From Arion vulgaris (Eukaryota; Mollusca; Gastropoda; Stylommatophora; Arionidae), in the NCBI GenBank assembly GCA_020796225.1, contig CM036767.1, forward strand, positions 25,674,100 through 25,738,099: a stretch of DNA of 64,000 nt, given 5' to 3'. This document shows, piece by piece, positions 1-10,725 of the stretch. The notes beneath the pieces are model-generated. The model saw nothing but the letters and a program-made list of their open reading frames with translations, did no database searches and had not been told where the DNA came from. The position numbers were made by a program, and so were the translations under genes. The first letter of the stretch is position 1; each line of letters starts with the position of its first letter.

Positions 1-270
1 GTAGACACTTCATCTCTGTCGTGACTAGTTCTCTTCTATTATTTGTTGTCAGTGACCAGGTTTGGCACTGGTAACATAATGTGGGGAGAAAGATTGTGTT
101 GAACATTGCTCTTTTGTGTTCATGGTGATATGTTTGCATTTTAAAATTGGCGCCATTCGTCCTATCATTTGATTTACTTTGTTGCATCTGTGTTGAATTT
201 CATTAGTTATTCTTCCGTTTGCTGAAAAATGCTCCCCAGGTATGTGAAGTCTTTTACTTGTTTTCAAAGT
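1..270 (-). mobile_element. LINE D (RTE-like) reverse transcriptase C-terminal fragment
   Basis: On the - strand a 72-codon open stretch (49-267) reads as the post-RT region of the same LINE family seen at 10.7-11.7 kb and 30.9-31.5 kb: a variant of the YLGxxF..DG segment (LHIPGEHFSANGRI), then the R-C-x-K-A-N-Q block, then LCYQC-like text further on, with a frameshift near position 50-60. The fragment runs off the left window edge, so its 3' extent is unknown. It is a dead remnant; its extent is approximate. Confidence 0.7.
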
Positions 271-436
271 GATGTCATGTCATTTTGTCACTAGCGTTGC
301 CTCTCACTTTTGATCAAGCTGCTATGAGAAACTTTGTGCCAGAGTTCCTGAAGAAAAAACCAATTATTTGAATTATCTGCAATACCAATTTGGTCTACAT
401 GGGCACAGTGATAATAATCATAGATTCACCATACCT

Positions 437-1466
437 CAGTGCCGGATTAGGCTAGCGCGGGCCCTAGCAAATTTTAGCGCGGCCCTAGGTTTTGTGTGAT
501 AATAAAATAAAACACAACTTTTACAAACAAACTTATCTCGATTTAATGTGAGCAAATTTAGAAATAGCACTAGACAAATCAATTTCTCTAAGTAAATTAC
601 ATTCAATGTTCATTAAGGTGAGGTTATTTAGACGATATTGTCCCATCATGTTTCTTAACTCACTTTTTATACGCTTTAATGTTGAAAAGACGTTCTTTTC
701 AAGATCTCTTCTGCTGCAATAGATTTTAACTGCCGGAGTATTCCAAATACACCAGTCACTCTATGGTACAGCCTAAATCAATAACTTTGCAAACAAAACA
801 GAACAGTTGTCCTTTAGTTTCTGTATAACACAACCAATCTCTCACGTGAGTTTTGTTTGTTGGTGTATGTGTGTATATGAAAACGACTTTCACAAAATCG
901 TGGATTATTTTCTTTATCGTATGTTTTTGTTTTTTTAAAGACATGAAATCACTGTTCATATGTTGCACTTCGCTACTTTCTTTCACATTCCAATAATCTG
1001 GATTGAAGTTGTTTGGCCATTCACCAATATCGTTGGAGTACAGTTTACTTTCGTTGTGTTTTTGGCTTGTAGATGATGTTGCTACATTAGAAGCATGTGC
1101 TGTGCTTTCTGCCTCTCTTTGGCTAAATTGGGAGGACTTGCTGTACATTCGACTTCAGTTTGTCTTGTGAAAAATGTGGCTAAATCGTGAAGAGTTGCTA
1201 ATCTTAATGGTAATATTGGTAATGATGATTCTTCTATAGCACTGCCTTCATCTACTACACAGTGGGACACGTCTTCTGTATTTTCTGCTTCGAGTTCGTT
1301 GGATTCAGCACCATCACACACGACATTAAAAAATTCAGACAGCTTGCGTGTTTTTTATATAATATCTAGTTATTTTTTCCATTTTCATCTGTCACATAGG
1401 CGCGGGCCCCTAGAACGCGGAGCCCGTAGCATTTGCTACTTCTGCTACTAGGCTAATCCGGCGCTG
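437..1466 (-). mobile_element. hAT DNA transposon, internally deleted (ZMYM-type), with TIRs and 8-bp TSD
   Basis: The left end begins CAGTGCCGGATTAGGCTAG. The reverse complement of the right end begins CAGCGCCGGATTAGCCTAG, an inverted repeat with two mismatches in 19. The flanks carry a perfect 8-bp direct repeat CCATACCT (429-436 and 1467-1474), the TSD length diagnostic of hAT elements. Inside, read on the - strand, are the transposase N-terminus with a TTF-type finger (about 756-1321, two frames) and the hAT C-terminal dimerisation-like region (about 500-755). The middle, including the catalytic domain, is missing, so this is a deletion derivative that could only have moved in trans. Confidence 0.9.
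756..1321 (-). pseudogene. hAT transposase N-terminal remnant with TTF-type zinc finger
   Basis: Two overlapping - strand frames (1082-1321 and 756-1148) hold the acidic N-terminus and then the finger. The finger is recognisable from the block RDWLCYTETKGQLFCFVCK, which carries the CxxxxxxxxxCxxC-type spacing of TTF/ZMYM1-like hAT transposases. The switch of frame shows a frameshift. Downstream (500-755, - strand) the text LKRIKSELRNMMGQYRLNNL resembles the C-terminal hAT dimerisation region (LKNELRSTMGQERLSxLALLSIE in living relatives), again with a broken frame. No DDE-type catalytic core lies between them. Confidence 0.75.
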
Positions 1467-1539
1467 CCATACCTGATCCCGAATTGTTACATGAAGCCAC
1501 CATTATCTACACCCATAGTTAGGAATCATATGTATGTTA

Positions 1540-1767
1540 CACCTTTACCACAATTTAAAATTGGCACAACTAGCCTGTGCCACTGCGAGAAGGCGGACAT
1601 GACCACAGAGCACCTACTGCAAGACTGCCCACAGCTAGCAGGCCTGAGAAACGAAACCTGGTCGGAAAATACCGAGCTAAATGAAAAGCTGTACGGCGGG
1701 ACGGAGTTCCTAAAAACAACAGCAGAATTTATGGGGAAATCTGGTACAAGCGGTGATCGCGAGAGAG
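1540..1767 (+). mobile_element. LINE A 3' stub (CCHC knuckle region) with 12-bp TSD
   Basis: A 228-bp, severely 5'-truncated LINE. It encodes FKIGTTSLCHCEKADMTTEH followed by LLQDC, that is, the CxC-x8-H-x4-C knuckle ending LINE A ORF2, and closes with the family tail GATCGCGAGAGAGA. A perfect 12-bp direct repeat ATATGTATGTTA flanks it (1528-1539 and 1768-1779), marking a target-primed insertion. The frame stays open across the whole stub (ORF 1491-1793). Confidence 0.85.
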
Positions 1768-1779
1768 ATATGTATGTTA

Positions 1780-2512
1780 GGAAGCACCTGTAATGAGGAC
1801 CATGTTTCAAATAGATAGCATGTCCTCCGTCGGGTTCACTGGAAGTGGAATAACATTTGATACCTTGGATGGATGCTGCTATAAATTGATTTTCTGAATA
1901 ATAGAGTTGATGGAGATGTGGAAATCGTAGACTATCTTCTGTAGGATTTATGCTCGTTGTTTTGCGCTTGTGCAATTCTAGTAGTCAACGTGTAGTTTCT
2001 TAAGCCCTTAAGGGCAAGGCTTTATGTACACTTCACCAACATACATCACAAAATACATGATGATGATGATTAAAATTACATATGTAACATATATTGATAT
2101 TTAAACTTAATAGTAGTTTAAAACTATGCACTCACACTACCACTAGTGGCACTAGCTAGACTACTCACTACTGTGACTACACTCAGCACTGGGACTTGCA
2201 CGACACTGACACACGTAATGCTACAGTATGTCATAAAGAAAAATAAATCCGGTTATTATAACAACACGTTAAGAACTCCTCACGTGAAATTTACGAATGC
2301 TTACATTGTTGCTGTTGCTAGACATGGTTGTACGTATCGTCAACAAGAATGAGAAAATTCAAGAGAGGAATTGTTTTTATTGTCACGTCACATCCGGAAA
2401 TATTTTTATTCGCAGAGATAGTACACTTCGAGATTCTGTTCGCAAATTTGTAACCGATGTTGTAGGTTAGTTAGTAAAAGTTAATATAACGGTTTTTTTC
2501 TCTCTCAGAAAC
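1780..2512 (+). other. Upstream region of PLD6, with a possible 5' UTR splice acceptor
   Basis: No protein-coding gene is recognised. Short ORFs here have no recognisable domain. A short ATG repeat sits at about 2057-2069. Directly before the PLD6 start codon is a strong acceptor-like stretch, a pyrimidine run ending TCTCTCAG at 2507-2508 just 4 bases before ATG 2513. The coding exon may therefore begin right there, with a non-coding first exon further upstream. I cannot place that exon or a core promoter. Confidence 0.4.
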
Positions 2513-2951
2513 ATGAAGGCAGGAGTTAAAGGTTCACTGTACACATTTGTGTTTTTTGTGATCAGTGAGATATTGTATCAACTGTATCGTCGACGAAAAT
2601 ATCGTTCAATTAAAAATCAAAAGGAAAGCGAAAGTAGATTGAGCTGCACGTCTTTGCAAGTGCTATTTTTTCCAGACAAAGATATAGCATGCCGAGAACA
2701 CTTTCTTACATTTAACGGCTGCTTAAAAATGAACTGTCGTTTTTCTCACAAAAAAACATCTTTGAGTGAGCTGTACAGACATATGATGGCATGCAAGAAA
2801 ACAATGGATGTATGTGTGTTTTTAATAACATGCAAAGATCTTGGTGATATTTTGTCAATTCTTTTCAAGAGAGGAGTCACGTTACGAATTATCACAGATG
2901 GCGAACAAGTTAATTCTTCAGGTTCACAAATATGGACTTTGAGAAAGGAAG
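2513..2951 (+). CDS. PLD6: Mitochondrial phospholipase D (PLD6/Zucchini), coding exon 1
   Basis: Encodes residues 1-147 of a MitoPLD/Zucchini homologue. Relatives are anchored in the outer mitochondrial membrane, hydrolyse cardiolipin to phosphatidic acid, and are implicated as the endonuclease that makes piRNA 5' ends. Residues 8-25 form a single N-terminal membrane anchor followed by basic RRRKYR. C60, C70, C75 and H79 give the CCCH zinc-finger-like insert typical of the family. The end (GSQIWTLRKEG) matches the family segment before the catalytic motif. The donor is G|GTATTA after base 2951 (phase 1). Reading on gives only 10 more codons before a stop. Joined to 8915-9144, the CDS is 669 nt (222 codons plus stop), close to the 221-252 residues of vertebrate PLD6. 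ATG 2513 is the only start giving the membrane anchor. Confidence 0.92.
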
Positions 2952-3559
2952 GTATTATGCCCGATGAGAGCACTATTTTATGAAATCTATACTATATACT
3001 TCAGATTATGTGTCGGGTCTATACTGTAAAAACTACATTCTACCTATTCTATTCTCTAATCCTGTTTTGCCTTTCACTTTCAGCGTCAGGTCGAAAAAGG
3101 AGACACCTGGAGCTAGTCTCTCTATTCGCCTTGTCTTTTTTTTCTCCAGTCCTGATTTGCCTCACAGCTTCAGGGTAAGAAGAGATTTATAGAACAGGCT
3201 TTTGTGTGCGCTTCATGAACAGTGTCTTTCGTCTCCTCTGTTATCTCTTAGATCCACCTTTTGCATGGTCTGCCTTTTGCTTTGTATCCACTGTTACTGT
3301 ATCGGAGTAACTGTTAATTACTATCATTGTAATAATATAATTGTAACAATGTTATAACTGAACATAGATACATTAAGAACACTGTCAACATCAGTTAATA
3401 AGTTACAAGGTGAGTCTTGTTCTGAAATTTGTATGCAGTGAGACAGAGAAGAAAGCAAAGGCCCATTGAGAAAGCAGGAAACAAGCTATCTAGGCATAGA
3501 GTGATAGAGTACATGGAAAGACCAGAAATAAATAGCACACAGTGAGGACAAGAATTATT
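2952..3559 (+). other. PLD6 intron, 5' part, no element recognised
   Basis: AT-rich intronic sequence. It holds an imperfect internal duplication (about 3050-3100 and 3135-3180, both shaped like ATCCTG-TTTGCC-TTTCAG). I see no coding domain. Confidence 0.4.
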
Positions 3560-3570
3560 AGTTTAAACTA

Positions 3571-6086
3571 TGTCCTCGGGAAGGGAAGCCGCAAACATTC
3601 TAATGCAAAAATATGCCGAAGTCAGCAGAGTAAGCATAGCAAAAGAAAAAGTCGATGACACTAAGAGAAAAGCAAGAGCCCTCCAAGGCGAGCCAAGAAA
3701 AGCTGATAGTCACCTAATTAATACATTCACCAGCAATGAGTTGGAAGAGGCTTTAAGAGAGCTGAAGCTCAGAAAGTCGCCCGGAAAGGATGGGATCACA
3801 AATGAGATGCTTAAAAACTTGGGTACTAGAGCAAAGGCAGCTCTACTGGCCATCCTAAATATGTCCGGGAAAACAGGCATAGTACCACGAGAATGGAAGG
3901 AAGCGATCATGGTACCCATCCTAAAACCAGGCAAAAATAACTCAACCCGGCGAGTTACAGACCAATAAGCCTCCTAAGCTGCACGGGAAAACTGATGGAA
4001 CGCATGGTGAACAAACGGCTATCTTGGCACTTGGAAAGTAAAGGGCTTCTCATGACACAACAGGGAGGCTTTTGGAAGCACCGATCTACAGAAGATCAAG
4101 TAACCTATATCACCCAGGAAATCGAGGATGGTTTCCAAGAAAAAAACAGACACTGGCAGTTTTGGTAGATATGGAGAAGGCGTTTGACACAGTCTGGAAG
4201 GAAGGGCTAAGACTGAAACTCCTCACCTTTGGTATTAAGGGAAGAATGTACAAATGGCTTGATAGATACCTTGAGAACAGAACAGCAAGGGTTCAAGTCC
4301 AGGGGTACACTAGCAAGAAGGCCACATTGGAGCAAGGAGGAGTGCTGTCACCAATCCTCTTTCTAATCTTTGTCAATGACATAGTAACATGCCTACCAAG
4401 GTGAGTACACTCTGCCATGTATGCCGACGACCTGGCAATATGGGCGAGGAAGAGTCAATGCCCATAGCAACAAATCGACTACAAGAAACCCTAAATAACC
4501 TGGAAGTGTGGTAAAAAAGTGGAATATGAATATAAATCCTTCAAAAACAACCTACACTGTGTTCTCCCAGAACAACCAGAATCACAAAATTAAGCTTAAA
4601 GTCAATGGGCAAGATCCTCCAGAAAGCAAGACCCCAACATACCTTGGAGTCACACTCGACCGAAAACTGACTTGGTGTCCCCAAATCGAAAATGCTACGG
4701 CAAAAGCAAGACACAGGCTCACAATGATGCGCAGGCTCCACGTGGGGAGCAAACACCAGAGTCCTCAAAACATTCTACTCTGGAAGAGTGCGACGTCCGG
4801 GAGTACGGCATTGCAGTGTGGAGCAGTGCATCCAACAAGCAATTCGCCAAAGTGAGCAATAGTCTGAACCATGCAATGCGCATTATCACAGGAGCCATGA
4901 AGTCCACGCCTATCAAGGCGATGGAAACAATCACAGGCATCCAACCAATGGCAGATCGAAGGGACAGAAAAGTCTTGGTGTTGGCGGAAAACTTAAACGG
5001 CTCGATTCCCACCCTATGTACGAAAGAATGAACGGATTTGGAAGGGGCAGAATATAGAGGACCAGCTTCGCAAAAAACGCGAAAGCACTGATCGCTGACC
5101 ATCCGGTCCTAGCAAACTGCAAAGCCAAATCAATCCCGGCAACCGATAAGTGCCGCAGTGGAAAACCAAAATGCCGGAACTAAGGGAATCAATCCCAGGC
5201 ATACTAAAAAAGGCTAGCAAGAAAACTTTGAAAGAAGAGCGCCACAGAAAAATACAGAGACAGAGTACCCTGAAAATAAGTGGTTACACGTCTATACTGA
5301 CGGATCGGCTAGGAACGCAATCAGCGACGGCGGAGGAGGAATAGTGCTTAAACTCTCAAAGAAAGTGACGGTCACAAAAGCGATTGCCACAGGCAAATAC
5401 TCAAATAACTACAGGGCAGAGGCAATAAGAACAGCGGCCTAAATGATCCTAGAGAAACGAGGCACCTCTCGCAACAAAGTCGTAATATTCACTGATGCTC
5501 TATCGGTCAACACGGCACTCAAAGGTGTAGGCAAAACAGAGCTGAATGAGCTCAAAGCGACCCTCGATGAACTAGCTCGCTCTCTCAAATGCACCGTCAT
5601 TCAGTGGATACCATCACACTGTAACTTAAGCGAAACGAACAAGCCGGCAAACTAGCTAAAGAAGGCGGACGACTACCTCTGATCTCGAGGTCAGTTATGA
5701 GGAAGCCAGAACAACCATCGGTTGGCACTATAGAGACAAATGGACAAAAGATCATCCTCACCACAACAACAGCGACGGATACTATGGTCTGTCTCGTAGT
5801 GAACAAGTTGTCATACTTCGCCTCCGTACTGGCCACAACAAACTCCGTGCCCACCTTTCACAAATTTAAAATTGGCACAACTAGCCTGTGACCCTGCAAA
5901 AAGGCGGACGTGACGGCAGAACACGTTCTGCAAGATTGTCAACTGATAGCAGGTATAAGAAAAGAAACCTGGCCCCAAAACACAGAGCTCCAAGATGCTG
6001 TACGGAGGAACGGAGTCCCTTAAAAACAAGATAAAATTTATGAAAAAAGTTGGTTCATCAGTCTAGGCCAGGATCGCGAGAGAGAG
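3571..6086 (+). mobile_element. LINE A (I/Nimb-like), 5'-truncated, RT-RNase H-CCHC, inside PLD6 intron
   Basis: A 2516-bp insertion flanked by a perfect 11-bp TSD AGTTTAAACTA (3560-3570 and 6087-6097). In order: the region before RT (SPGKDGITNEML, 3570-3968); after a frameshift, RT palm motif A (LVDMEKAFDTVW, 4072-4404); the catalytic MYADDL at 4420-4431, just after an in-frame stop; the thumb region (4508-5031); RNase H starting at YTDGSARNAISDGGGG (about 5285) with ITDALS-like and QWIPSHC blocks; and the CCHC knuckle near 5880-5960. Many stops and frameshifts make it dead. It lies in the sense direction of PLD6, so it is transcribed within the pre-mRNA. Confidence 0.92.
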
Positions 6087-6182
6087 AGTTTAAACTAGAT
6101 CATTAAGTTATGAGAGGGAAATTAGTAATTGCAGTCTAGTCATGATACTAATGCCTTGAACACTCCACACCCCATCATTATT

Positions 6183-6310
6183 AGTAGCCATCCATCGCAG
6201 GCAATGATGACAACAGCCTCAGATGTGTATTGTTGCACCTCTGGTGTGTGCTGAGGTGACTAGAGTCCAATCCTGAAGCACAATCCCCTGATTCAAAATA
6301 TGGACTACAA
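6183..6310 (-). mobile_element. LINE C 3'-terminal fragment
   Basis: The + strand text matches the reverse complement of the LINE C end at 18455-18580, including the ATCCATCGC..GATGATGACA block and the region encoding the RIGL-type C2H2 finger. It is short and heavily mutated. Confidence 0.6.
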
Positions 6311-6349
6311 GCTTTAGAAGAACCAAATAAAATAAGTAAAGTGTAATCT

Positions 6350-6510
6350 CTGACATATGCCTATCCACTACCTGCTCTTCTTCTATCACATCCATGCAAC
6401 CCTTACAGTGGATTCCAGGTCACATAGGTACTCCAGTGAATGAAAGAGCAGATCACCCTATAAAGGAAATGATCATTCAGGCCACCTTTTAGCTACCAAA
6501 CTATTATGCA
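6350..6510 (+). mobile_element. RNase H fragment of an I-type LINE
   Basis: Translates as LQWIPGHIGTPVNERADHPI, the last RNase H block (W-I-P-G-H-x-G..NE-x-A-D) shared by LINEs A, B, F and H. Stops follow at once. The family cannot be fixed from so little sequence. Confidence 0.6.
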
Positions 6511-6789
6511 GATCCTAAAGAAGAATGACTGAACAGGATATGATGGACAGAACTTTCACCTATTGAACAGATTGCAGAAAATTCAGCTGCTCATGAAAAG
6601 CAGTGTTAGCACATCTTGTTGAAATGTCTTGGACTCCCAACAAGCTAGATGAGACCCCATCATAACATGCCCAGCACCATCCAGACCTTATATTGAAGTC
6701 TATCACAGCTACAGAAAACATGCAGACTCTATAGATTGGCATCAGCTGACCCGGAGACTTTTCACTCTGGTTAGAAGTCCTGCAGCTTT

Positions 6790-7330
6790 TCTTTTTTTCA
6801 TTGTTTTGATTGCTTTATCTACTTCTGACTGATGATGCTTGGGCCTACATTATCATGTGTTCTTGGTTTGATTTCTCATATATAGTCAAATAGTTCATCA
6901 CTTATTGTGTCCATGTATTTGATATCTCCTCTTCAAACTGAATTTTTCCTGTCTTGATTCTGGTACATCCTGACAAGTTTTCATTATTTTTCTTTTCTTT
7001 TTTTTATAATTCTCTATATTTTATGCACACTTTTTGTTTTTGATATGTTGTAAATTTCTATTTTTCGTATTCATTATTCTTTTGCTTGTGTGCACATCTT
7101 CATATTTCTTATATATTATTTCATTGTCCAGTTTATTCTTTATGTATTATTTCATACTATCCATTTTATTCTGTACTTTCCTCTCTGCCATCTTATGATT
7201 TTATCCAAATTTGATTTTTCTTTTACTCTTTTTAGTAGACCATCGTTCAATTTGTATACAAAATCTTAAGCAATCCCATTTCTTGTTTTGTCCATTTGGA
7301 TTTCCTATTCTGCTTTGTTCAATGCTTTCT
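6790..7330 (-). mobile_element. Probable LINE E linker region between endonuclease and RT, very degraded
   Basis: The - strand reads as a Lys/Asn-rich, helix-like stretch (KRKIKFG, MAERKVQNKMDSMK..YIKNKLDNE..) resembling the linker before the RT domain in RTE-like LINEs, ending EEISNTWTQ. The + strand is T-rich. There is no catalytic motif, so this rests on overall similarity and is weak. Confidence 0.35.
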
Positions 7331-7541
7331 GTCACTACTCATGCTAGTAGTCTGTGTAATGTTTGTAATTTATGTAAAAGAAAATGTGTGGTTATCCTAA
7401 TTTCTAACCTGGAGAACTATGCAGTCTCATAGTCAAGTTGCTGTTAATGGAACCTATCATAACAATGGTTGGAGAACAATTTTTCCACCTGAATAGTTCA
7501 CACAGTAAGTAATGCAATATTATATAAGTACATTCAATCAA
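7331..7541. other. Intronic sequence, nothing recognised
   Basis: A + strand ORF of 73 codons (7211-7432) spans the border but has no domain. No repeat boundary is seen. Confidence 0.3.
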
Positions 7542-8460
7542 TCAAGTGCCATGCCTGCCGGTGTAGGCAATCATGTCTCTCCACAACTCTCTCTGTTTGG
7601 TGCATGTAATCAGTTCTGACGTCGATCTTGTGTAGAACCATGATGTCAGGCCATCCAGCATCTTCTCCCTCTGTCTTCCGTGATCTCTCCTTCCCTGAAT
7701 TTTACCTGTTGTTACCAAATGTTCTAAACCTTCTCTTCGCATTATATGCCCAAAGAACCTTGATTGTCAGATTCTTATTCTTTTGATAAGGTTTCTTTGT
7801 GTGCAGGTCTGATTTAAAACCTCATTTGTTTTCTTCACTGTCCATGGAATTTTAGGCATTCTTCTGTAAAATCACATCTCTGTGGCTTCCAATGATCGTA
7901 TTGATTTTTTATTCATTGTCCATAATTTGCTAACATACAGAAGTATTGGATCAATATAGCACTGGAGTATTCGTTTCGCAGTGTCATTGGTAGTGAATTC
8001 ACGCATAGTGTGTTTTTCATAAAAGATGCTTTAGCTTGAGCTATTCTACTTCTAATCTCTGTTTTACACCTGCCATCTGATGTCAGGAGTGTTCCCAGGT
8101 ACTTGAATCGATGGACTTGTTTCAGTGTTGTGTTATTTATGTTGATATTACATATTGGTGTTTCTTGGAGACAACCATAACTTCTGTTTTCTTTATATTC
8201 ATGCTTAATCCTTTCTTTTCACTTTCTCTCACTAATGTGTCTATCAGGTCTTGTAGATCTTGTTCATTTGTAGCCATGAGAATTGTGTCATCAGCGTATC
8301 TTAGATTGTTCATGTTTTGTCCGCCAACTGTTATTCCTGCCTTTTCTTCTATATGACGCATGATGTTTTCACTGTATAGGTTAAACAGGTCTGGTGAAAG
8401 TACACATCCTTGTCTTACTCCTAATTGTATCGCCTAGTAGTTTCCACACTGATTCTCTAG
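7542..8460 (-). mobile_element. LINE E (RTE-like) RT palm to 3' end, inside PLD6 intron
   Basis: On the - strand: [20 protein letters not shown] carries the catalytic YADD (8287-8298), then [14 protein letters not shown], and further 3' the family end block RREGLEHLVTTGKIQGRRDH followed by GRQREKMLDGL (7542-7742). The middle contains stops. The RT N-terminus and the endonuclease are absent, so it is 5'-truncated. It lies antisense to PLD6. Confidence 0.85.
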
Positions 8461-8613
8461 TCTTAAGTAGATTATATTTGTCAATATGATTACATTTGAA
8501 AGATAGAATGACCTTCTAGTTACTCAGTTCATGTTTATATATCATAATGTTAATGAGAAGTAGACCTCACAATTATTATTCTTTATTTCTTGTTTGTTTT
8601 ATGTTAACATCTG

Positions 8614-8812
8614 TTCCATTTTGTTGGGCATGCTCTGAGAAGAAATGATCAAAGAATCACAAAGCAGGTATTGAAGTGGGAGGCAAAGGGTTAAAGAGGA
8701 AAAGTACTCCCTGAGGCAAACTGCTGAGAAAGGCAGGCAAGAAGTGCCAAGAGTTGCTCAGGATCAAATGGTATGGAGGAATTGCTTGCAGGTCCTATGT
8801 AATGTATAACAG
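8614..8812 (+). mobile_element. RTE-type ORF2 C-terminal scrap
   Basis: Reads FVGHALRRNDQRITKQVLKW and then, in shifted frames, RGKVLPE.. and GSNGMEELLAGPM, matching the GHVLR..KQ..W..G..KRGRP..W..CLQ tail of RTE-like LINEs. About 200 bp, frame-broken. Confidence 0.55.
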
Positions 8813-8914
8813 TATGAGAGGGATATAATAATTACAAAAATTGTGAAACATATCTTGACATACAACTGTGGTTTCATTAACTGTGTAATTAACACAACTA
8901 CTTTTTATTCCTAG

Positions 8915-9144
8915 GTATTCCTGTACGAACAAACCATACATCATATCTTATGCACCATAAGTTTGTAATCATTGATGAAAAGGTATTGATAAATGGATCA
9001 TTCAACTGGACTGTGCAGGCTATCACAGGCAATCAAGAGAATGTTATTGTAACAGATGATAGTGCTGTCACACCTTTGTTTGTAACAGAATTTCAGAGAC
9101 TGTGGGAAGAATTTAACCCCGGTGAAAAAGCAGGAGGAGAATAA
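8915..9144 (+). CDS. PLD6: Mitochondrial phospholipase D (PLD6/Zucchini), coding exon 2 with HKD motif
   Basis: Acceptor CTTTTTATTCCTAG ends at 8914. Two bases complete the split Gly codon, then IPVRTNHTSYLMHHKFVIID. This holds the single HxKx4D catalytic motif of the PLD superfamily (H160, K162, D167), followed by NGSFNWT and a C-terminal EFQRLWEEFNP that closely resembles animal PLD6. Family members dimerise so that two HKD motifs build one active site. The stop TAA (9142-9144) overlaps a polyadenylation signal. Every recognised family block is present and no disabling change is seen, so the gene looks functional despite its LINE-filled intron. Confidence 0.93.
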
Positions 9145-9164
9145 ATGTGTACTATTGAAATAAA
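9140..9164 (+). promoter_or_regulatory. Two AATAAA polyadenylation signals of PLD6
   Basis: AATAAA occurs at 9140-9145, overlapping the stop codon, and again at 9159-9164. The second is better placed for cleavage just downstream. The minisatellite begins within about 10 bases after it, so the transcript end probably lies in or at the edge of the first repeat units. Confidence 0.6.
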
Positions 9165-9245
9165 TGGACCATAGTTTGTGTAACAGCTGTATGTTTGAAT
9201 ATGAAGTAGACTAGTTTGTGTAACAGTTGTATTTGAATATGAAGT
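9165..9245 (+). repeat. 38/40-bp minisatellite, left part, at the PLD6 3' end
   Basis: About two units of the motif containing AGTTTGTGTAACAG and TTTGAATATGAAG start immediately after the PLD6 polyadenylation signals. The array then stops at a LINE B insertion and resumes at 12850. Confidence 0.85.
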
Positions 9246-10725
9246 TGAATGATGGCAACCCATCTAGAGGGAAAACAGTTCTTCAGCAAGGAGAACAACT
9301 TCTCACAGAAAGCGAGCAGCCACCCTGATGGCCCAGTGTTACAAGCAAGAAAGCTCATGCTCAATAAGTCAGGAGCAAGGGAAAGAAGTCAGAGGTGAGA
9401 TAAATGCTACATTCAAAAAAGCAACAAGTGAACCCTGTATGGAGGTAGACATCACACTGACTGAGCTGCAGAGAGCACTGAAAAAGCTCAGACATAAAAA
9501 AGCTCCAGGACCAGATGGAGTATCAAACCACATGCTCAAACAAATAGGCCTAATAGCACAGAGTCTTCTACTCCAGATATTTAACAATAGTTGGAGACAG
9601 GGAAGAGTCCCAGACATCTGGAAAAATGCCACAATCCACCCAATTTTCAAAAGTGGAAAAGACAAAAAGGATCCACAGAGCTACAGACCTATAAGTCTGC
9701 TAAGTTGCACTTCAAAACTGCTGGAGAGAGTGATAACTACTAGACTCCAGTTGTTTTTAGAATCCAACCATAAACTGGATCCAGCCAGACAGGCTACAGG
9801 CAGCATAGAAGCACTGATGACCAAGTGGCATACCTCACACAGGACATAGAAAATGGCTTCCAAGAAAAGAAGAAAACCCTCACAGTGTTCTTTGACATGT
9901 CCAAGGCCTTCGACGAAGTCTGGAAAGATGGTTTGCTACTCAAGCTCTTACGCAGTGGAATACGGGGTAGAATGTACTATTGGATAAAAGACTTTCTAAC
10001 CCATAGGCAAGTATCTGTAAAATTGGATGGAGTGCACAGTCCCAGATTCAAATTAAGAGCAGGAGTCCTACAGGGCAGCGTACTGTCCCCATTTCTTTTC
10101 CTGGTATATATTAATGATTTGCCACAAACTCTGCCCAGATATGTATCACACTCTCTCCACGCTGATGATCTAGCTGTGAGTTACACCTCCTCTGGGTCCT
10201 GCCATCTTTAAACTCCAGGAAAGCCTGAACAGCGTCATAATGTGGGCAAGTAAATGGGGTCTAGAAATAAACTGGAGCAAAACTATAGCAACGCTTTTCT
10301 CATTGTCAACAAAGGAAGAACACTTCAGACTGAAATTTAACAATGATTTCGTTCCCCGTTCCCATACTCCAACATTTTTGGGAGTTAAACTTGACAGTCG
10401 TCTGACATGGAAACACCACATTATAGAAACAAACAGAAAGGCTATGAGGAAACAAAGCGTGATGCGGAAGCTGGCTGGAACTACCTGGGAGCTGATATTC
10501 GAATCCTGAGTCAGGTGTACACTGGTGCAGTTAGACCGATCCTGGAATATGCATCATCGAGATGGATATCAGCAGCCCATTCAAACAAATCGATACTGGA
10601 AAAAACACAAAACAGGTGTCTGCGTACTATTTTGGGAGCCATGAAATCTACACCAATTGTAGAAATAGAAAAGGCAGCCAACATCCAGCCCTTGGAAGAC
10701 AGAAGAAGGAGAAAAGTGATTCTAC

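Noticed and set aside
1526..1975. 149-codon - strand ORF
   Set aside because: Antisense to the LINE A stub and flank, without domain or splice context.
2146..2352. Thr-rich + strand ORF upstream of PLD6
   Set aside because: Low-complexity translation, no homology pattern; more likely 5' flank.
10511..10725. C-terminal extension of the 361-codon - strand ORF
   Set aside because: LINE D ends near 10726; the rest is antisense LINE B read by chance.
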